NCBI GenBank assembly: GCA_964636575.1 | Contig: CAZWSE010000081.1 | Location: 1-14,989, forward strand | Source of the DNA: CAZWSE01 sp964636575 | Lineage (GTDB): Bacteria > Pseudomonadota > Alphaproteobacteria > Rhodobacterales > Rhodobacteraceae | Direction of reading: 5' to 3' | Length of the DNA: 14,989 nt | In this document: one piece after another, positions 7,812 through 14,883 of the stretch | Layout of the letters: each line of letters opens with the position of its first letter | Numbering within the stretch: position 1 is the first letter of the stretch | Translations under genes and position numbers: made by a program | The notes under the pieces: generated by a model | Told to the model about the DNA's origin: nothing | Databases searched by the model: none | What the model saw: the letters and a program-made list of their open reading frames with translations, nothing else

Positions 7812-9065
7812 TCAATGCAGGTTATGCTGAGAGCCAGTGCCCTCTTCATCCATCAAACCGCGACCGGTCCGGAAGCGATCAAGACGGAACTTGGCCGCCG
7901 GTTCATGGTGATCGCCCGTGGCCATGAGATGGGCAAAACTAAAGCCGGATCCCGGAACAGCCTTGAAGCCGCCGTAACACCAGCCGCAGTCAATGAACAA
8001 ACCTTGCGTATCGGTCTTGTCGATAATGGGCGACCCGTCGGGGGTCATATCCATAATCCCGCCCCAAGACCGCAAAACCTTGGACTTGCCGATCATGGGC
8101 ATCAGGGTCATGCCCGCCTCCATGACATGCTCTTTCATCGGCAGATTGCCGCGTTGCGCATAAGAGGCGTAAAAATCCAGATCACCGCCAAAGACCAACC
8201 CGCCCTTGTCGGATTGTGAAATATAAAAGTGGCCCATGCCAAAGCTGACAACATGGTCAATGCAAGGCTTCAGCCCTTCGGTCACAAAGGCCTGCAAGAC
8301 ATGGCTCTCAATCGGCAAACGCATCCCCGCCATTGCCGCGACCTGACCGGACCGGCCCGCCACAACGATACCCACCTTCTTGGCTTTGATCGCGCCGCGC
8401 GTGGTCTGCACACCGCGCACCTGCCCGTTTTCAATATCAATGCCGGTGACCTCACACTGCTGGATCAAATCAACACCACGCTGGTCAGCCCCACGGGCAT
8501 AGCCCCAGGCAACCGCATCATGACGGGCGGTGCCGCCACGCGGATGCAGCAACCCACCAAAGATCGGGAAGCGGATGTTGTCGAAATCGAGATAAGGCAA
8601 ATGTTTGCGCACGCCTTCGCGGTCCAGCAACACGGCATCATCGCCCTGATTGATCATCGAATTGCCGCGGCGCACGAAAGCATCGCGCTGCCCGTCGGAA
8701 TGGAACAGATTGATCAGACCCCGCTGGGAATGCATGACATTATAGTTCAGGTCTTCCTCAAGCCCTTCCCAAAGGTTCAGCGAATGGGAATAGAACTCGG
8801 AATTGCCCTGCAAGAAATAGTTGGCGCGCACGATGGTGGTGTTCCGGCCCACATTGCCGCCGCCGATATAGCCCTTCTCAAGCACAGCGATATTGGTCAT
8901 GCCGTGGTTCTTGGCAAGGTAATAGGCCGTCGACAGGCCATGACCGCCGCCCCCAATGATAATGGCGTCATATTCGGGTTTGGGTTCAGGATCGCGCCAA
9001 TGGGGGGTCCATCCCTTGTTGCCGGTCAAACCCTCAGCCAAGACCTTCAGGCCGGAAAATTTCAT
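7812..9065 (-). CDS. soxB: Sarcosine oxidase beta subunit SoxB
   Basis: Flavin-binding subunit that oxidises sarcosine; in characterised heterotetramers it carries FAD and a covalently attached FMN. The protein has 417 residues with the start used here. The FAD-binding Rossmann motif GGGGHG is at about 38-43 (YDAIIIGGGGHGLSTAYY), followed by LEKGYIGGGNVGRNTT. The motif PRGGTARHDAVAWG holds H182, which I infer by position to be the covalent FMN histidine; H174 nearby is the alternative. Two ATGs lie 6 nt apart (9071 and 9065). AAGGGG at 9072-9077 abuts the first and sits 6 nt from the second, so 9065 is favoured. As first gene of soxBDAG it should carry the operon promoter in the divergent region upstream. 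Confidence 0.96.
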   Translation of the reverse strand: MKFSGLKVLAEGLTGNKGWTPHWRDPEPKPEYDAIIIGGGGHGLSTAYYLAKNHGMTNIAVLEKGYIGGGNVGRNTTIVRANYFLQGNSEFYSHSLNLWEGLEEDLNYNVMHSQRGLINLFHSDGQRDAFVRRGNSMINQGDDAVLLDREGVRKHLPYLDFDNIRFPIFGGLLHPRGGTARHDAVAWGYARGADQRGVDLIQQCEVTGIDIENGQVRGVQTTRGAIKAKKVGIVVAGRSGQVAAMAGMRLPIESHVLQAFVTEGLKPCIDHVVSFGMGHFYISQSDKGGLVFGGDLDFYASYAQRGNLPMKEHVMEAGMTLMPMIGKSKVLRSWGGIMDMTPDGSPIIDKTDTQGLFIDCGWCYGGFKAVPGSGFSFAHLMATGDHHEPAAKFRLDRFRTGRGLMDEEGTGSQHNLH

Positions 9066-9071
9066 CTTCAT

Positions 9072-9077
9072 CCCCTT
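9072..9077 (-). promoter_or_regulatory. Ribosome binding site deciding the soxB start
   Basis: AAGGGG on the minus strand is immediately adjacent to the ATG at 9071 (zero spacing) but 6 nt from the in-frame ATG at 9065, which argues for the downstream start. Confidence 0.55.
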
Positions 9078-9330
9078 ACCGCGAACACCCGTGCGACCAG
9101 CGCACGATCAATCAGTACCAAGCCCAACGCAGCGCGCCGACCTGCTTTTCGACAAACAACGTCATAATTGCGACAAATGCAATTCCGGCGGCGAAAGCGT
9201 TTTGGGGATTAACCTGATACATCAAACATCAAAAATGTCCCGAGAACGCGCAGCATGGCAGGGTATTCTCGATTCAAGTTTTTCCCGAAACGCTATATCG
9301 CGGGGCCATACATGCCCGTAAGGTAGGCAC
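9078..9330. promoter_or_regulatory. Divergent control region between soxB and the SGNH gene
   Basis: This non-coding stretch must hold the promoters of both divergent units. The visible structure includes an imperfect 14-bp palindrome GTC-N2-AATT-N2-GAC at 9161-9174, flanked by CGACAAA at 9150-9156 and 9171-9177 (21 bp apart). A TGAT-AC-ATCA palindrome is at 9215-9224 with another ATCA at 9228-9231. A possible -10 (TATATC, 9294-9299) for the plus-strand gene has only a weak -35 partner. No confident sigma-70 promoter was found for soxB. Confidence 0.45.
9150..9177. promoter_or_regulatory. Candidate operator upstream of the sox operon
   Basis: Two direct CGACAAA repeats start exactly 21 bp apart (two helical turns), with an overlapping palindrome GTC-N2-AATT-N2-GAC at 9161-9174. 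It lies about 85-112 bp upstream of the soxB start, a sensible place for an activator site. The cognate regulator is not in this window. Confidence 0.35.
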
Positions 9331-10233
9331 ATGAAAAACAAGCTCCTCCTCGCCACGCTCTGCACAGCGATCAGCTGCACGGCCCCGCAAAGGCCAACCC
9401 AAAGCCTGCCGCCCATCGCAACGCCCGTGCCGACACCCGTGGCGCAGCCGGCACCAGACATCTTGAGCAGACCAGCCGAGATCCTCGTCATCGGTGACAG
9501 CCAAATCTCCTTCGGCGCAGGCGCAGCCTACCAATCCTTCTTCTCAAACCTGCAATCGGCCTGCGGGATCAGCCAAGGCGGCTGGGCAAAACCAAAACCC
9601 GCCGCCATCGGAGTACGCTCAACATCGCTACAGTCTTGGACGACCCGCGACGGACCCGCCAAAGGCACGCTCTGCGATGTGGATGAGAAATTCGGGGTAA
9701 ACGCAGGAACCTACGGAATTTCCAGCGCGTCAGGGCGCAGCTACGTGCAAATCGGGGCAGACCCGGACTACCCCTTTTGCAAGCCGGGCAAATCAGGGCT
9801 GCAAGCACTCTTTGAAAGCCCTGCGTACCGCTCCGATCTGGTGGTGCTGGCCTTCTTGGGCAACGACGCGGACCGCTGGCAATCCGCCAGCCTCGCCGCA
9901 CAAGACGTAACCGCAGCAGCAGCACAAATTCCGGCACAAACGGCCTGCGTCTTTCTCAGCACAATGCCGGTCTATGACAGCGCATCAAATGACAAACGAA
10001 GCCGGGCGCAAGCCAACTTCGCACAAGCCGCAGCCACCACACGCTGCGCCATGGTCCGAGGACACACCCCCACCACACGCCGCGCAATCGAAGGCAATGC
10101 AGACTACTTCCGAACCAACGCAGAAGGCGATGTGATCGACACATCCCACGCAAACGAAGCCGCAGCACGGATGTTTGTGAACCTCAGAACACCAGCTTTA
10201 TGTGCGGCGGTACGGGCACAAACCGGACAGTAA
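9331..10233 (+). CDS. Exported SGNH-hydrolase-like protein, first of a tandem pair
   Basis: A 300-residue exported protein with the signature blocks of the SGNH/GDSL esterase superfamily: S57 in ILVIGDSQ (block I), G94 in AAIGVRSTS (likely block II), N178 in FLGNDADRW (block III) and D270/H273 in VIDTSH (block V). The complete set suggests an active esterase or acyl-transferring enzyme; the substrate is unknown. The N terminus (MKNKLLLATLCTAISC) is signal-like. C16 could be a lipidation site but the lipobox is poor, and a Pro/Ala/Thr-rich linker to about residue 45 follows. Six further cysteines (78, 115, 150, 206, 239, 291) align with those of the next gene. An AAGG Shine-Dalgarno lies 7 nt upstream of the ATG. 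The gene is divergent from soxB and probably co-transcribed with its paralogue. Confidence 0.82.
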   Translation: MKNKLLLATLCTAISCTAPQRPTQSLPPIATPVPTPVAQPAPDILSRPAEILVIGDSQISFGAGAAYQSFFSNLQSACGISQGGWAKPKPAAIGVRSTSLQSWTTRDGPAKGTLCDVDEKFGVNAGTYGISSASGRSYVQIGADPDYPFCKPGKSGLQALFESPAYRSDLVVLAFLGNDADRWQSASLAAQDVTAAAAQIPAQTACVFLSTMPVYDSASNDKRSRAQANFAQAAATTRCAMVRGHTPTTRRAIEGNADYFRTNAEGDVIDTSHANEAAARMFVNLRTPALCAAVRAQTGQ

Positions 10234-10244
10234 CGCATTTGTGG

Positions 10245-10261
10245 GGCAAGTGTGACTTGCC
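10245..10261 (+). repeat. Hairpin between the two SGNH genes
   Basis: GGCAAGT at 10245-10251 and ACTTGCC at 10255-10261 form a perfect 7-bp stem with a GTG loop, 12 nt after the first gene's stop. No T-run follows, so it is not a standard intrinsic terminator. It could stabilise or process the two-gene mRNA. Confidence 0.5.
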
Positions 10262-10317
10262 ACAGCAAGCCATCGCAGGGCAATTTCACCACCAATGCGC
10301 ATGTTTCCGGATCACAA

Positions 10318-11268
10318 ATGAAGCCCCTCCTCCTTGCCCTTGGCCTAACACTGGGCATCACACTACCCGATCAGTCCCGCGCAGACGGCTTCGTCAGTCC
10401 CGACATTCTGGTGCTTGGCGACAGCCAGATCACCTTCGGGTCGGGTCCGGTCTTCTTGGATGTGTTCGAGAACCTGACCGACTACTGCCCGATGAGCGAA
10501 CAGCAACAAGCACAGTTTGATCCCGAAAAAGTGGCCGTGATCGGGGTGCGCTCGACGTCATTGCCGACATGGCTTGCACGCGGGAAAAAAGGGAAATGGG
10601 CCGCCTGCGGGGTCGACCCGAAATGGAAAGCAAACGCAGGCAGCTACGGAATGATCAACCGCAGCACGCATAAATATGTGCAGATCGGCAAAGGCAAACC
10701 CTACCAGTTTTGCGAAAAAGGCCAGTCGCCCTTTGAGGCCATGTTCCGCGATGACTACTACGCGCCAAAACTGCTGGTGATGAACTTCCTCGGTAATTCG
10801 GCGCGCACATGGGCGGACGACCCCAAAACTGCCGTCGCACACGTCAACCGGATGGTCGAACAACTGCCCGAGGACATGCCTTGCATCTTCATGACAACCG
10901 CGCCGCCTTTTTCCAAAAAAATCGGGGCGCTGCGGGTCCGCGCGCAAGCAAGCCTTAAAGCCGCCTTTGAGGCCTCAGGCAGCCAGTGCAGCTTTATTGA
11001 AGGGCTGACCGAAGAGACAATCAAAGCCAACCAATCCACCCCTGGATTCTTCCGGCAACGCAAGAATGGCCGCGTCAAAGACCCCTACCACCCCAATGAA
11101 AAAGGGGCGCGGAACTACTTTGATCTGCAACGCGACACGATCTGCAACGCCGTGCACAGCCAGCTTGATCGATTGCCCAAGCCAATTCTGGCCACGTCAG
11201 ACCTGCCCCCACCAGAGCTCACGTCGGGACATCCGTCGGAAATCGTCTTGACCGGCACACAACAATAG
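10318..11268 (+). CDS. Exported SGNH-hydrolase-like protein, second of a tandem pair
   Basis: A 316-residue paralogue of the preceding gene. The ATG at 10318 is preferred because it places a clean signal peptide at the N terminus (MKPLLLALGLTLGITL, likely cleavage after SRA near residue 22), although its Shine-Dalgarno is weak. A longer frame from a GTG at 10252 would add 22 residues before the signal. SGNH residues: S36 in ILVLGDSQ, G76 in AVIGVRSTS, N160 in FLGNSARTW, D255/H258 in DPYHPNEKGA. The usual Asp after the block III Asn is Ser here, which need not abolish activity. Six cysteines (57, 97, 132, 189, 224, 276) align with the paralogue at nearly the same spacing, suggesting three disulfides in the periplasm. 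A C-terminal tail from about 285 is Pro-rich and absent from the first copy. Substrate unknown. Confidence 0.83.
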   Translation: MKPLLLALGLTLGITLPDQSRADGFVSPDILVLGDSQITFGSGPVFLDVFENLTDYCPMSEQQQAQFDPEKVAVIGVRSTSLPTWLARGKKGKWAACGVDPKWKANAGSYGMINRSTHKYVQIGKGKPYQFCEKGQSPFEAMFRDDYYAPKLLVMNFLGNSARTWADDPKTAVAHVNRMVEQLPEDMPCIFMTTAPPFSKKIGALRVRAQASLKAAFEASGSQCSFIEGLTEETIKANQSTPGFFRQRKNGRVKDPYHPNEKGARNYFDLQRDTICNAVHSQLDRLPKPILATSDLPPPELTSGHPSEIVLTGTQQ

Positions 11269-11286
11269 CCCCTGCTTTGGCTATTG
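11263..11286 (+). terminator. Hairpin overlapping the stop of the second SGNH gene
   Basis: CAATAGCC at 11263-11270 and GGCTATTG at 11279-11286 form a perfect 8-bp stem with an 8-nt loop. The left arm contains the TAG stop codon. No T-tract follows, so intrinsic termination is uncertain; it may be a 3' end-protecting structure. Confidence 0.35.
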
Positions 11287-11343
11287 CACGGACAAGCACA
11301 GCTGTCAGTCTAAGGGCACACACAGCGTAAGGCGCCAGACACC

Positions 11344-12543
11344 ATGCCCCCATCAGATCAAAATCCACTGGCACAGCCTTTGCATCTGCCCTGCGGGGTG
11401 ATGCTCAAAAACCGCATCGCAAAATCGGCCATGTCGGATTCGCTGGGCGACGGGCGCGGCGCACCCACGGACGCGCAAATGCGGCTCTATGAACGCTGGG
11501 CGAAGGGCGGCCTGTCACTCTCGATCATAGGCGAGGTACAGGGCAGCCCCGACTACCCCGAAAAACCCGGAAATCTCGTCTTGAACGCGAGCGCCGATCC
11601 CGCGCCTTTCAAAGCCTTGGCGCAGGCGGGCGGCGTAAACAACACGCAGCTTTGGATGCAACTGGGACAGGCTGGCGCGATGGCAGATGCCCAGATCAGC
11701 AGGCGCAAAGGACCAAGCGCGCTCGATCTTGAGGGGCTGACCTGCGACGCATTCTCGCTGTCTGAAATCCAGTCACTGCCACAAGAATTTGCGCGCACGG
11801 CAGCCCTTGCCAAACAGTTCGGGTTCGGCGGCGTCGAAATCCACGCAGCCCACGGCTTTTTGCTCAGTCAGTTTCTCTCGCCGCTCTTTAACAAACGCAA
11901 CGATGCCTATGGGGGCAGTCTGGACAACAGAATGCGCTTGGTGCTCGAAACGGTAGAGGCCGTGCGCGACGCCGTGGGTCCCTCGTTTCCGGTTGGCATA
12001 AAGCTCAACGCAACCGATCAACTCCAAGGCGGCTTTGCTGAGAGTGAGGCACTTAAAGTCATCGCCGCTCTCGATAAAACCAGCATTGATCTGATTGATA
12101 TCAGCGGCGGCACCTATTTCCCGGGTGCGCCCTCGTCCTCTGATCGGGCGGGCAGCGGCCCCTACTTTCTGGATTTCGCAGCACAGGCCCGCGCAGTCAC
12201 AACCAAACCGCTGATGCTGACAGGCGGATTCAAGACCTACGCACAGGCACTGGCCGCGATCAAGGATGGAAAGGCGGATCTCATCGGCCTTGCGCGAGCC
12301 TTGATCGTGGACCCAGACGTGCCGCGAAAATGGATCGCAGGTGCCGCGACCGCACCTGACTTCCCGCGTTTTACGTCCCCTCCCGTAGGCGGCGTGACTG
12401 CGTGGTACACCATGCAAATCACACAAATCGCGGAAGGTGGTGCAAGGCTTTCACCCGATGACCTTCAAAGCATCATCAAAGCCTACGAAGATCGGGATGC
12501 ACAGCGGCGCATCCTTTGGACAGAACAGTTCAAACAGGCCTAG
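11344..12543 (+). CDS. NADH:flavin oxidoreductase, Old Yellow Enzyme family
   Basis: A 399-residue single-domain FMN-dependent TIM-barrel ene-reductase-type protein. Visible family features are LKNRIAKSAMSD near 21-32 (start of the barrel and flavin contact), QLGQAG at 106-111, the His pair in EIHAAHGFLLSQFLSP (H167 and H170, substrate hydrogen bonding), YGGSLDNR with Y189, and LTGGF followed by DLIGLARALIVDPD, the phosphate-binding end. The C-terminal iron-sulfur and NAD-binding domains of 2,4-dienoyl-CoA reductase and trimethylamine dehydrogenase are absent, so it is a stand-alone OYE. The physiological substrate cannot be told from sequence; enones or similar are the family norm. It starts 75 nt after the second SGNH gene on the same strand with a TAAGG about 11 nt upstream. 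Co-transcription is possible but a hairpin lies between. Confidence 0.92.
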   Translation: MPPSDQNPLAQPLHLPCGVMLKNRIAKSAMSDSLGDGRGAPTDAQMRLYERWAKGGLSLSIIGEVQGSPDYPEKPGNLVLNASADPAPFKALAQAGGVNNTQLWMQLGQAGAMADAQISRRKGPSALDLEGLTCDAFSLSEIQSLPQEFARTAALAKQFGFGGVEIHAAHGFLLSQFLSPLFNKRNDAYGGSLDNRMRLVLETVEAVRDAVGPSFPVGIKLNATDQLQGGFAESEALKVIAALDKTSIDLIDISGGTYFPGAPSSSDRAGSGPYFLDFAAQARAVTTKPLMLTGGFKTYAQALAAIKDGKADLIGLARALIVDPDVPRKWIAGAATAPDFPRFTSPPVGGVTAWYTMQITQIAEGGARLSPDDLQSIIKAYEDRDAQRRILWTEQFKQA

Positions 12544-12545
12544 CG

Positions 12546-12567
12546 CAGATCAACCGCCGCCGATCTG
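12546..12567 (+). terminator. Weak terminator-like hairpin after the OYE gene
   Basis: CAGATC at 12546-12551 and GATCTG at 12562-12567 form a 6-bp stem with a 10-nt loop, just after the TAG. There is no T-run, so the call is weak. Confidence 0.25.
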
Positions 12568-12696
12568 TCCCCGCCCGCGCAGGATCAAAACCAAAAACAC
12601 CGCAACCACCGCCGACACTTACAAGCGCAGGCTGTCCCAAACGAGACAAACAAGCCTCCCTCTTGTCCAACCAACGCGACGAAGCCACAGCAGCAC

Positions 12697-12752
12697 GCCG
12701 CCCGCCCCTTCTTTGTTCAAAATAAATCCCGGGGTATGGGGCAGCGCCCCAT
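12697..12752 (-). repeat. Dispersed roseobacter-type repeat, copy C, with strong hairpin
   Basis: On the minus strand a perfect stem of ATGGGGC (12736-12742) and GCCCCAT (12746-12752) with a 3-nt loop is followed by CCCCGGG, then ATTTATTTT, then AACAAAGAAGGGG, the part shared with copy B. It lies about 33 nt past the stop of the SH3 gene on that gene's strand. The GC-rich stem followed by a T-rich stretch suggests it serves as the terminator of the gdh-SH3 unit in the convergent gap. The rest of 12544-12784 shows no gene. Confidence 0.6.
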
Positions 12753-12784
12753 GAAACCTGACCCATCCCTCTCGAACACGGGGG

Positions 12785-13183
12785 TCAGTGAATGTAGTCA
12801 CACAAATAGTCATCATGCGCCCAGCCCTGAACAGACAACATCTTCAAAGGCCGCGCCACACCGTCCGGTGTCACCTCGCGGTAGGCGTCAACAACCCTGA
12901 TCCAATGACCGTCGCGCGCGGTGACATCCACCACAACAATCGCCAAACGGTTCAACTTGCGCAAAGCTTCAGCGCCCGCATCAGGGGCCGCGCGGATCGC
13001 TAGATACCCGTCCGGCCCGTTCACATTGCACACCATCGCGTTTTGCTCGGCAAAATTATTGAGCGGCCAACTCAGGCGGGCAAGACCTGTCAAATCCACC
13101 TCACCATATACGGCCTCTTCGGCCAAAGCAGGCGCCGGCGAAACGCACAAGGCAAAGCCCAGCGCAGCCAGACGCCCTCGCAT
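12785..13183 (-). CDS. Exported bacterial SH3-domain protein
   Basis: A 132-residue protein with a signal peptide (MRGRLAALGFALCVSPAPALA, likely cleavage after residue 21). The mature part looks like a single bacterial SH3 (SH3b) domain: GYLAIRAAPDAGAEALRKL near 59-77, IVVVDVTARDGHWIRVVDA near 82-100, and a last strand VQGWAHDDYLC. Such domains usually bind peptidoglycan or other periplasmic ligands (family knowledge). C52 and C128 bracket the domain and may form a disulfide. It starts 2 nt after the glutamate dehydrogenase stop, with AAGGGG 8 nt upstream of its ATG inside the end of that gene, so the two are almost certainly co-transcribed. Why they are paired is not evident from sequence. 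Confidence 0.85.
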   Translation of the reverse strand: MRGRLAALGFALCVSPAPALAEEAVYGEVDLTGLARLSWPLNNFAEQNAMVCNVNGPDGYLAIRAAPDAGAEALRKLNRLAIVVVDVTARDGHWIRVVDAYREVTPDGVARPLKMLSVQGWAHDDYLCDYIH

Positions 13184-13185
13184 TT

Positions 13186-14616
13186 CTACAACCCCTTGGC
13201 GCGGTAGCTCGCGGCCACCTTTTCAATCGACACCAGATAGGCTGCGGTGCGCAGGTCCTTCACGTCATCACGGGCATGCCAGACCTCGCGCATAGACTGA
13301 TAGGCAATGCGCATTGTGTCATCGAGACCGGATCGCACCAGCTCCAACTCATCCGCCCCGCGCAGGTACTTGTCCTTAAACCCAGGCGACAAGGACCAGC
13401 CCAGCTCTTTGTCCTTCGACAGGCGCTCCAACTCATTCACAATCAATTCGTGGCGGGATTCCTCCTGACGGCGCTGCATCCGGCCAAAGCGGATATGGGA
13501 CAGGTTTTTGACCCACTCAAAATAAGATACAGTCACCCCGCCCGCATTTGCATACATGTCAGGAATAATGACACAGCCCTTCTCTCGCAGAATATCGTCG
13601 GCACCGGCGGTGACAGGGCCATTGGCTGCCTCAATAATAAGATTGGCCTTGATACGGTCGGCATTCGTGAGGTTGATAACCCCTTCCAAAGCGGCTGGGA
13701 TCAGAATATCGCAATCTTCCTCCAAAACAGCAGCCCCCTCAGCGGTGTGATTGGCATCGGGATAGCCTTTGACACCACCATGGGTCTTGATCCACTGGAA
13801 CACAGCCTCAACGTCCAGACCCTTCTCATTGAACAAAGCACCGTCGCGCTCAATGATGCCGGTGACAATGGCACCGTCCTCTTCAGCCAGAAACTTGGCA
13901 GCATGATAGCCCACATTGCCGAGGCCCTGAACAATGACACGCTTGCCTTCCAAAGTGCCGTCCAGGTTGGCAATGGCAACGTCCTCGGGATAGCGAAAGA
14001 ACTCGCGCAAGGCATATTGAACACCGCGACCAGTGGCCTCAACACGGCCAGCAATGCCACCCGCGTTCAATGGCTTGCCGGTGACGCAGGCAACACCATT
14101 GATATCAGTGGTGTTCATACGCTTGTACTGGTCAGCCATCCACGCCATCTCACGCTCGCCAGTACCCATATCAGGGGCAGGAACGTTCTGGGCGGGGTTT
14201 ACAAGATCACGCTTGATCAGCTCATAGGCAAAACGACGGGTGATCAGTTCCAACTCATGGTCATCATACTTTCGGGGATCAATGCGCAAACCACCCTTGG
14301 ATCCACCAAAGGGGGCCTCCACCAGAGAACACTTGAAAGTCATCAAGGCGGCCAAGGCTTCAACCTCGTCCTGATGGACATTGATGGCATAACGAATACC
14401 ACCCTTCACAGGCTCCATATGTTCGGAATGAACAGATCGATATCCGGTGAAGGTTTCGATCTTGCCGCGCAGGCGGACACCGAAGCGGACGGTATAAGTG
14501 GCATTACAAACGCGGATCTTCTCCTCAAGACCGTCAGGCAAATCCATCAAGGCGACAGCGCGGTTAAACATCAATTCAACGCTTTCGCGAAAAGACGGCT
14601 CTTGAGGTTGGGTCAT
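13186..14616 (-). CDS. gdhA: Glutamate dehydrogenase (Glu/Leu/Phe/Val dehydrogenase family)
   Basis: Reversible oxidative deamination of glutamate to 2-oxoglutarate and ammonium in the cytoplasm. It has 476 residues, typical of the short hexameric form. Active-site lysines are visible at K71 (EPVKGGIRY), K95 (LMTFKCSLVEAPFGG) and K107 (GSKGGLRIDP, the catalytic lysine), with the catalytic Asp at D149 (PAPDMGTGE). The cofactor-binding Rossmann motif GLGNVG is at 231-236 and an acidic E256 follows in GIIERDG, which favours NAD over NADP (inference). The ATG at 14616 is chosen because GGAG lies 8 nt upstream; the open frame extends 11 more codons to 14649 without ribosome-binding support. It is followed after 2 nt by an exported SH3-domain gene. 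The symbol is generic, as family nomenclature varies. Confidence 0.95.
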   Translation of the reverse strand: MTQPQEPSFRESVELMFNRAVALMDLPDGLEEKIRVCNATYTVRFGVRLRGKIETFTGYRSVHSEHMEPVKGGIRYAINVHQDEVEALAALMTFKCSLVEAPFGGSKGGLRIDPRKYDDHELELITRRFAYELIKRDLVNPAQNVPAPDMGTGEREMAWMADQYKRMNTTDINGVACVTGKPLNAGGIAGRVEATGRGVQYALREFFRYPEDVAIANLDGTLEGKRVIVQGLGNVGYHAAKFLAEEDGAIVTGIIERDGALFNEKGLDVEAVFQWIKTHGGVKGYPDANHTAEGAAVLEEDCDILIPAALEGVINLTNADRIKANLIIEAANGPVTAGADDILREKGCVIIPDMYANAGGVTVSYFEWVKNLSHIRFGRMQRRQEESRHELIVNELERLSKDKELGWSLSPGFKDKYLRGADELELVRSGLDDTMRIAYQSMREVWHARDDVKDLRTAAYLVSIEKVAASYRAKGL

Positions 14617-14803
14617 GGGGGGCACTCCGAAGGTTAACGGGCACCGCAATATGGGGCGCCACAGAAGGGTCTCTAAAAGGGAGCCTATTATGGTTTGGTT
14701 AACAAATGCGACTTTTCTGGGCGGTTTAAGAAGAATTTGATTCGGATCGGATCAAGAATGCAGGAAAAGCGGAGAGCCGCCGACAAAAATGATAGGCGAT
14801 TTG

Positions 14804-14828
14804 TTGCCGATCCGGTGCCAATCGGCAA
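14804..14828. promoter_or_regulatory. Inverted repeat upstream of gdh, candidate operator
   Basis: TTGCCGAT at 14804-14811 and ATCGGCAA at 14821-14828 are a perfect 8-bp dyad with a 9-nt spacer. No T-run follows on either strand, so a protein-binding site is more likely than a terminator. The regulator is unknown. Confidence 0.45.
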
Positions 14829-14883
14829 AGCGACCAGCGACTGTTCATAGGGCACAGGGCAATGACTTGGAAAAACCCAGCTT

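Noticed and set aside
10252..10317. 22-residue N-terminal extension of the second SGNH protein from a GTG
   Set aside because: It would put the signal peptide internally and starts in the loop of a hairpin; the ATG at 10318 is better.
13276..14637. 453-codon plus-strand open frame
   Set aside because: Antisense to the glutamate dehydrogenase gene, with no recognisable motif.
14737..14755. FNR-type box (TTGAT...ATCAA) upstream of gdh
   Set aside because: The spacer is 9 nt instead of the 4 nt required for an FNR/Anr site, so it is reported only as a symmetry.
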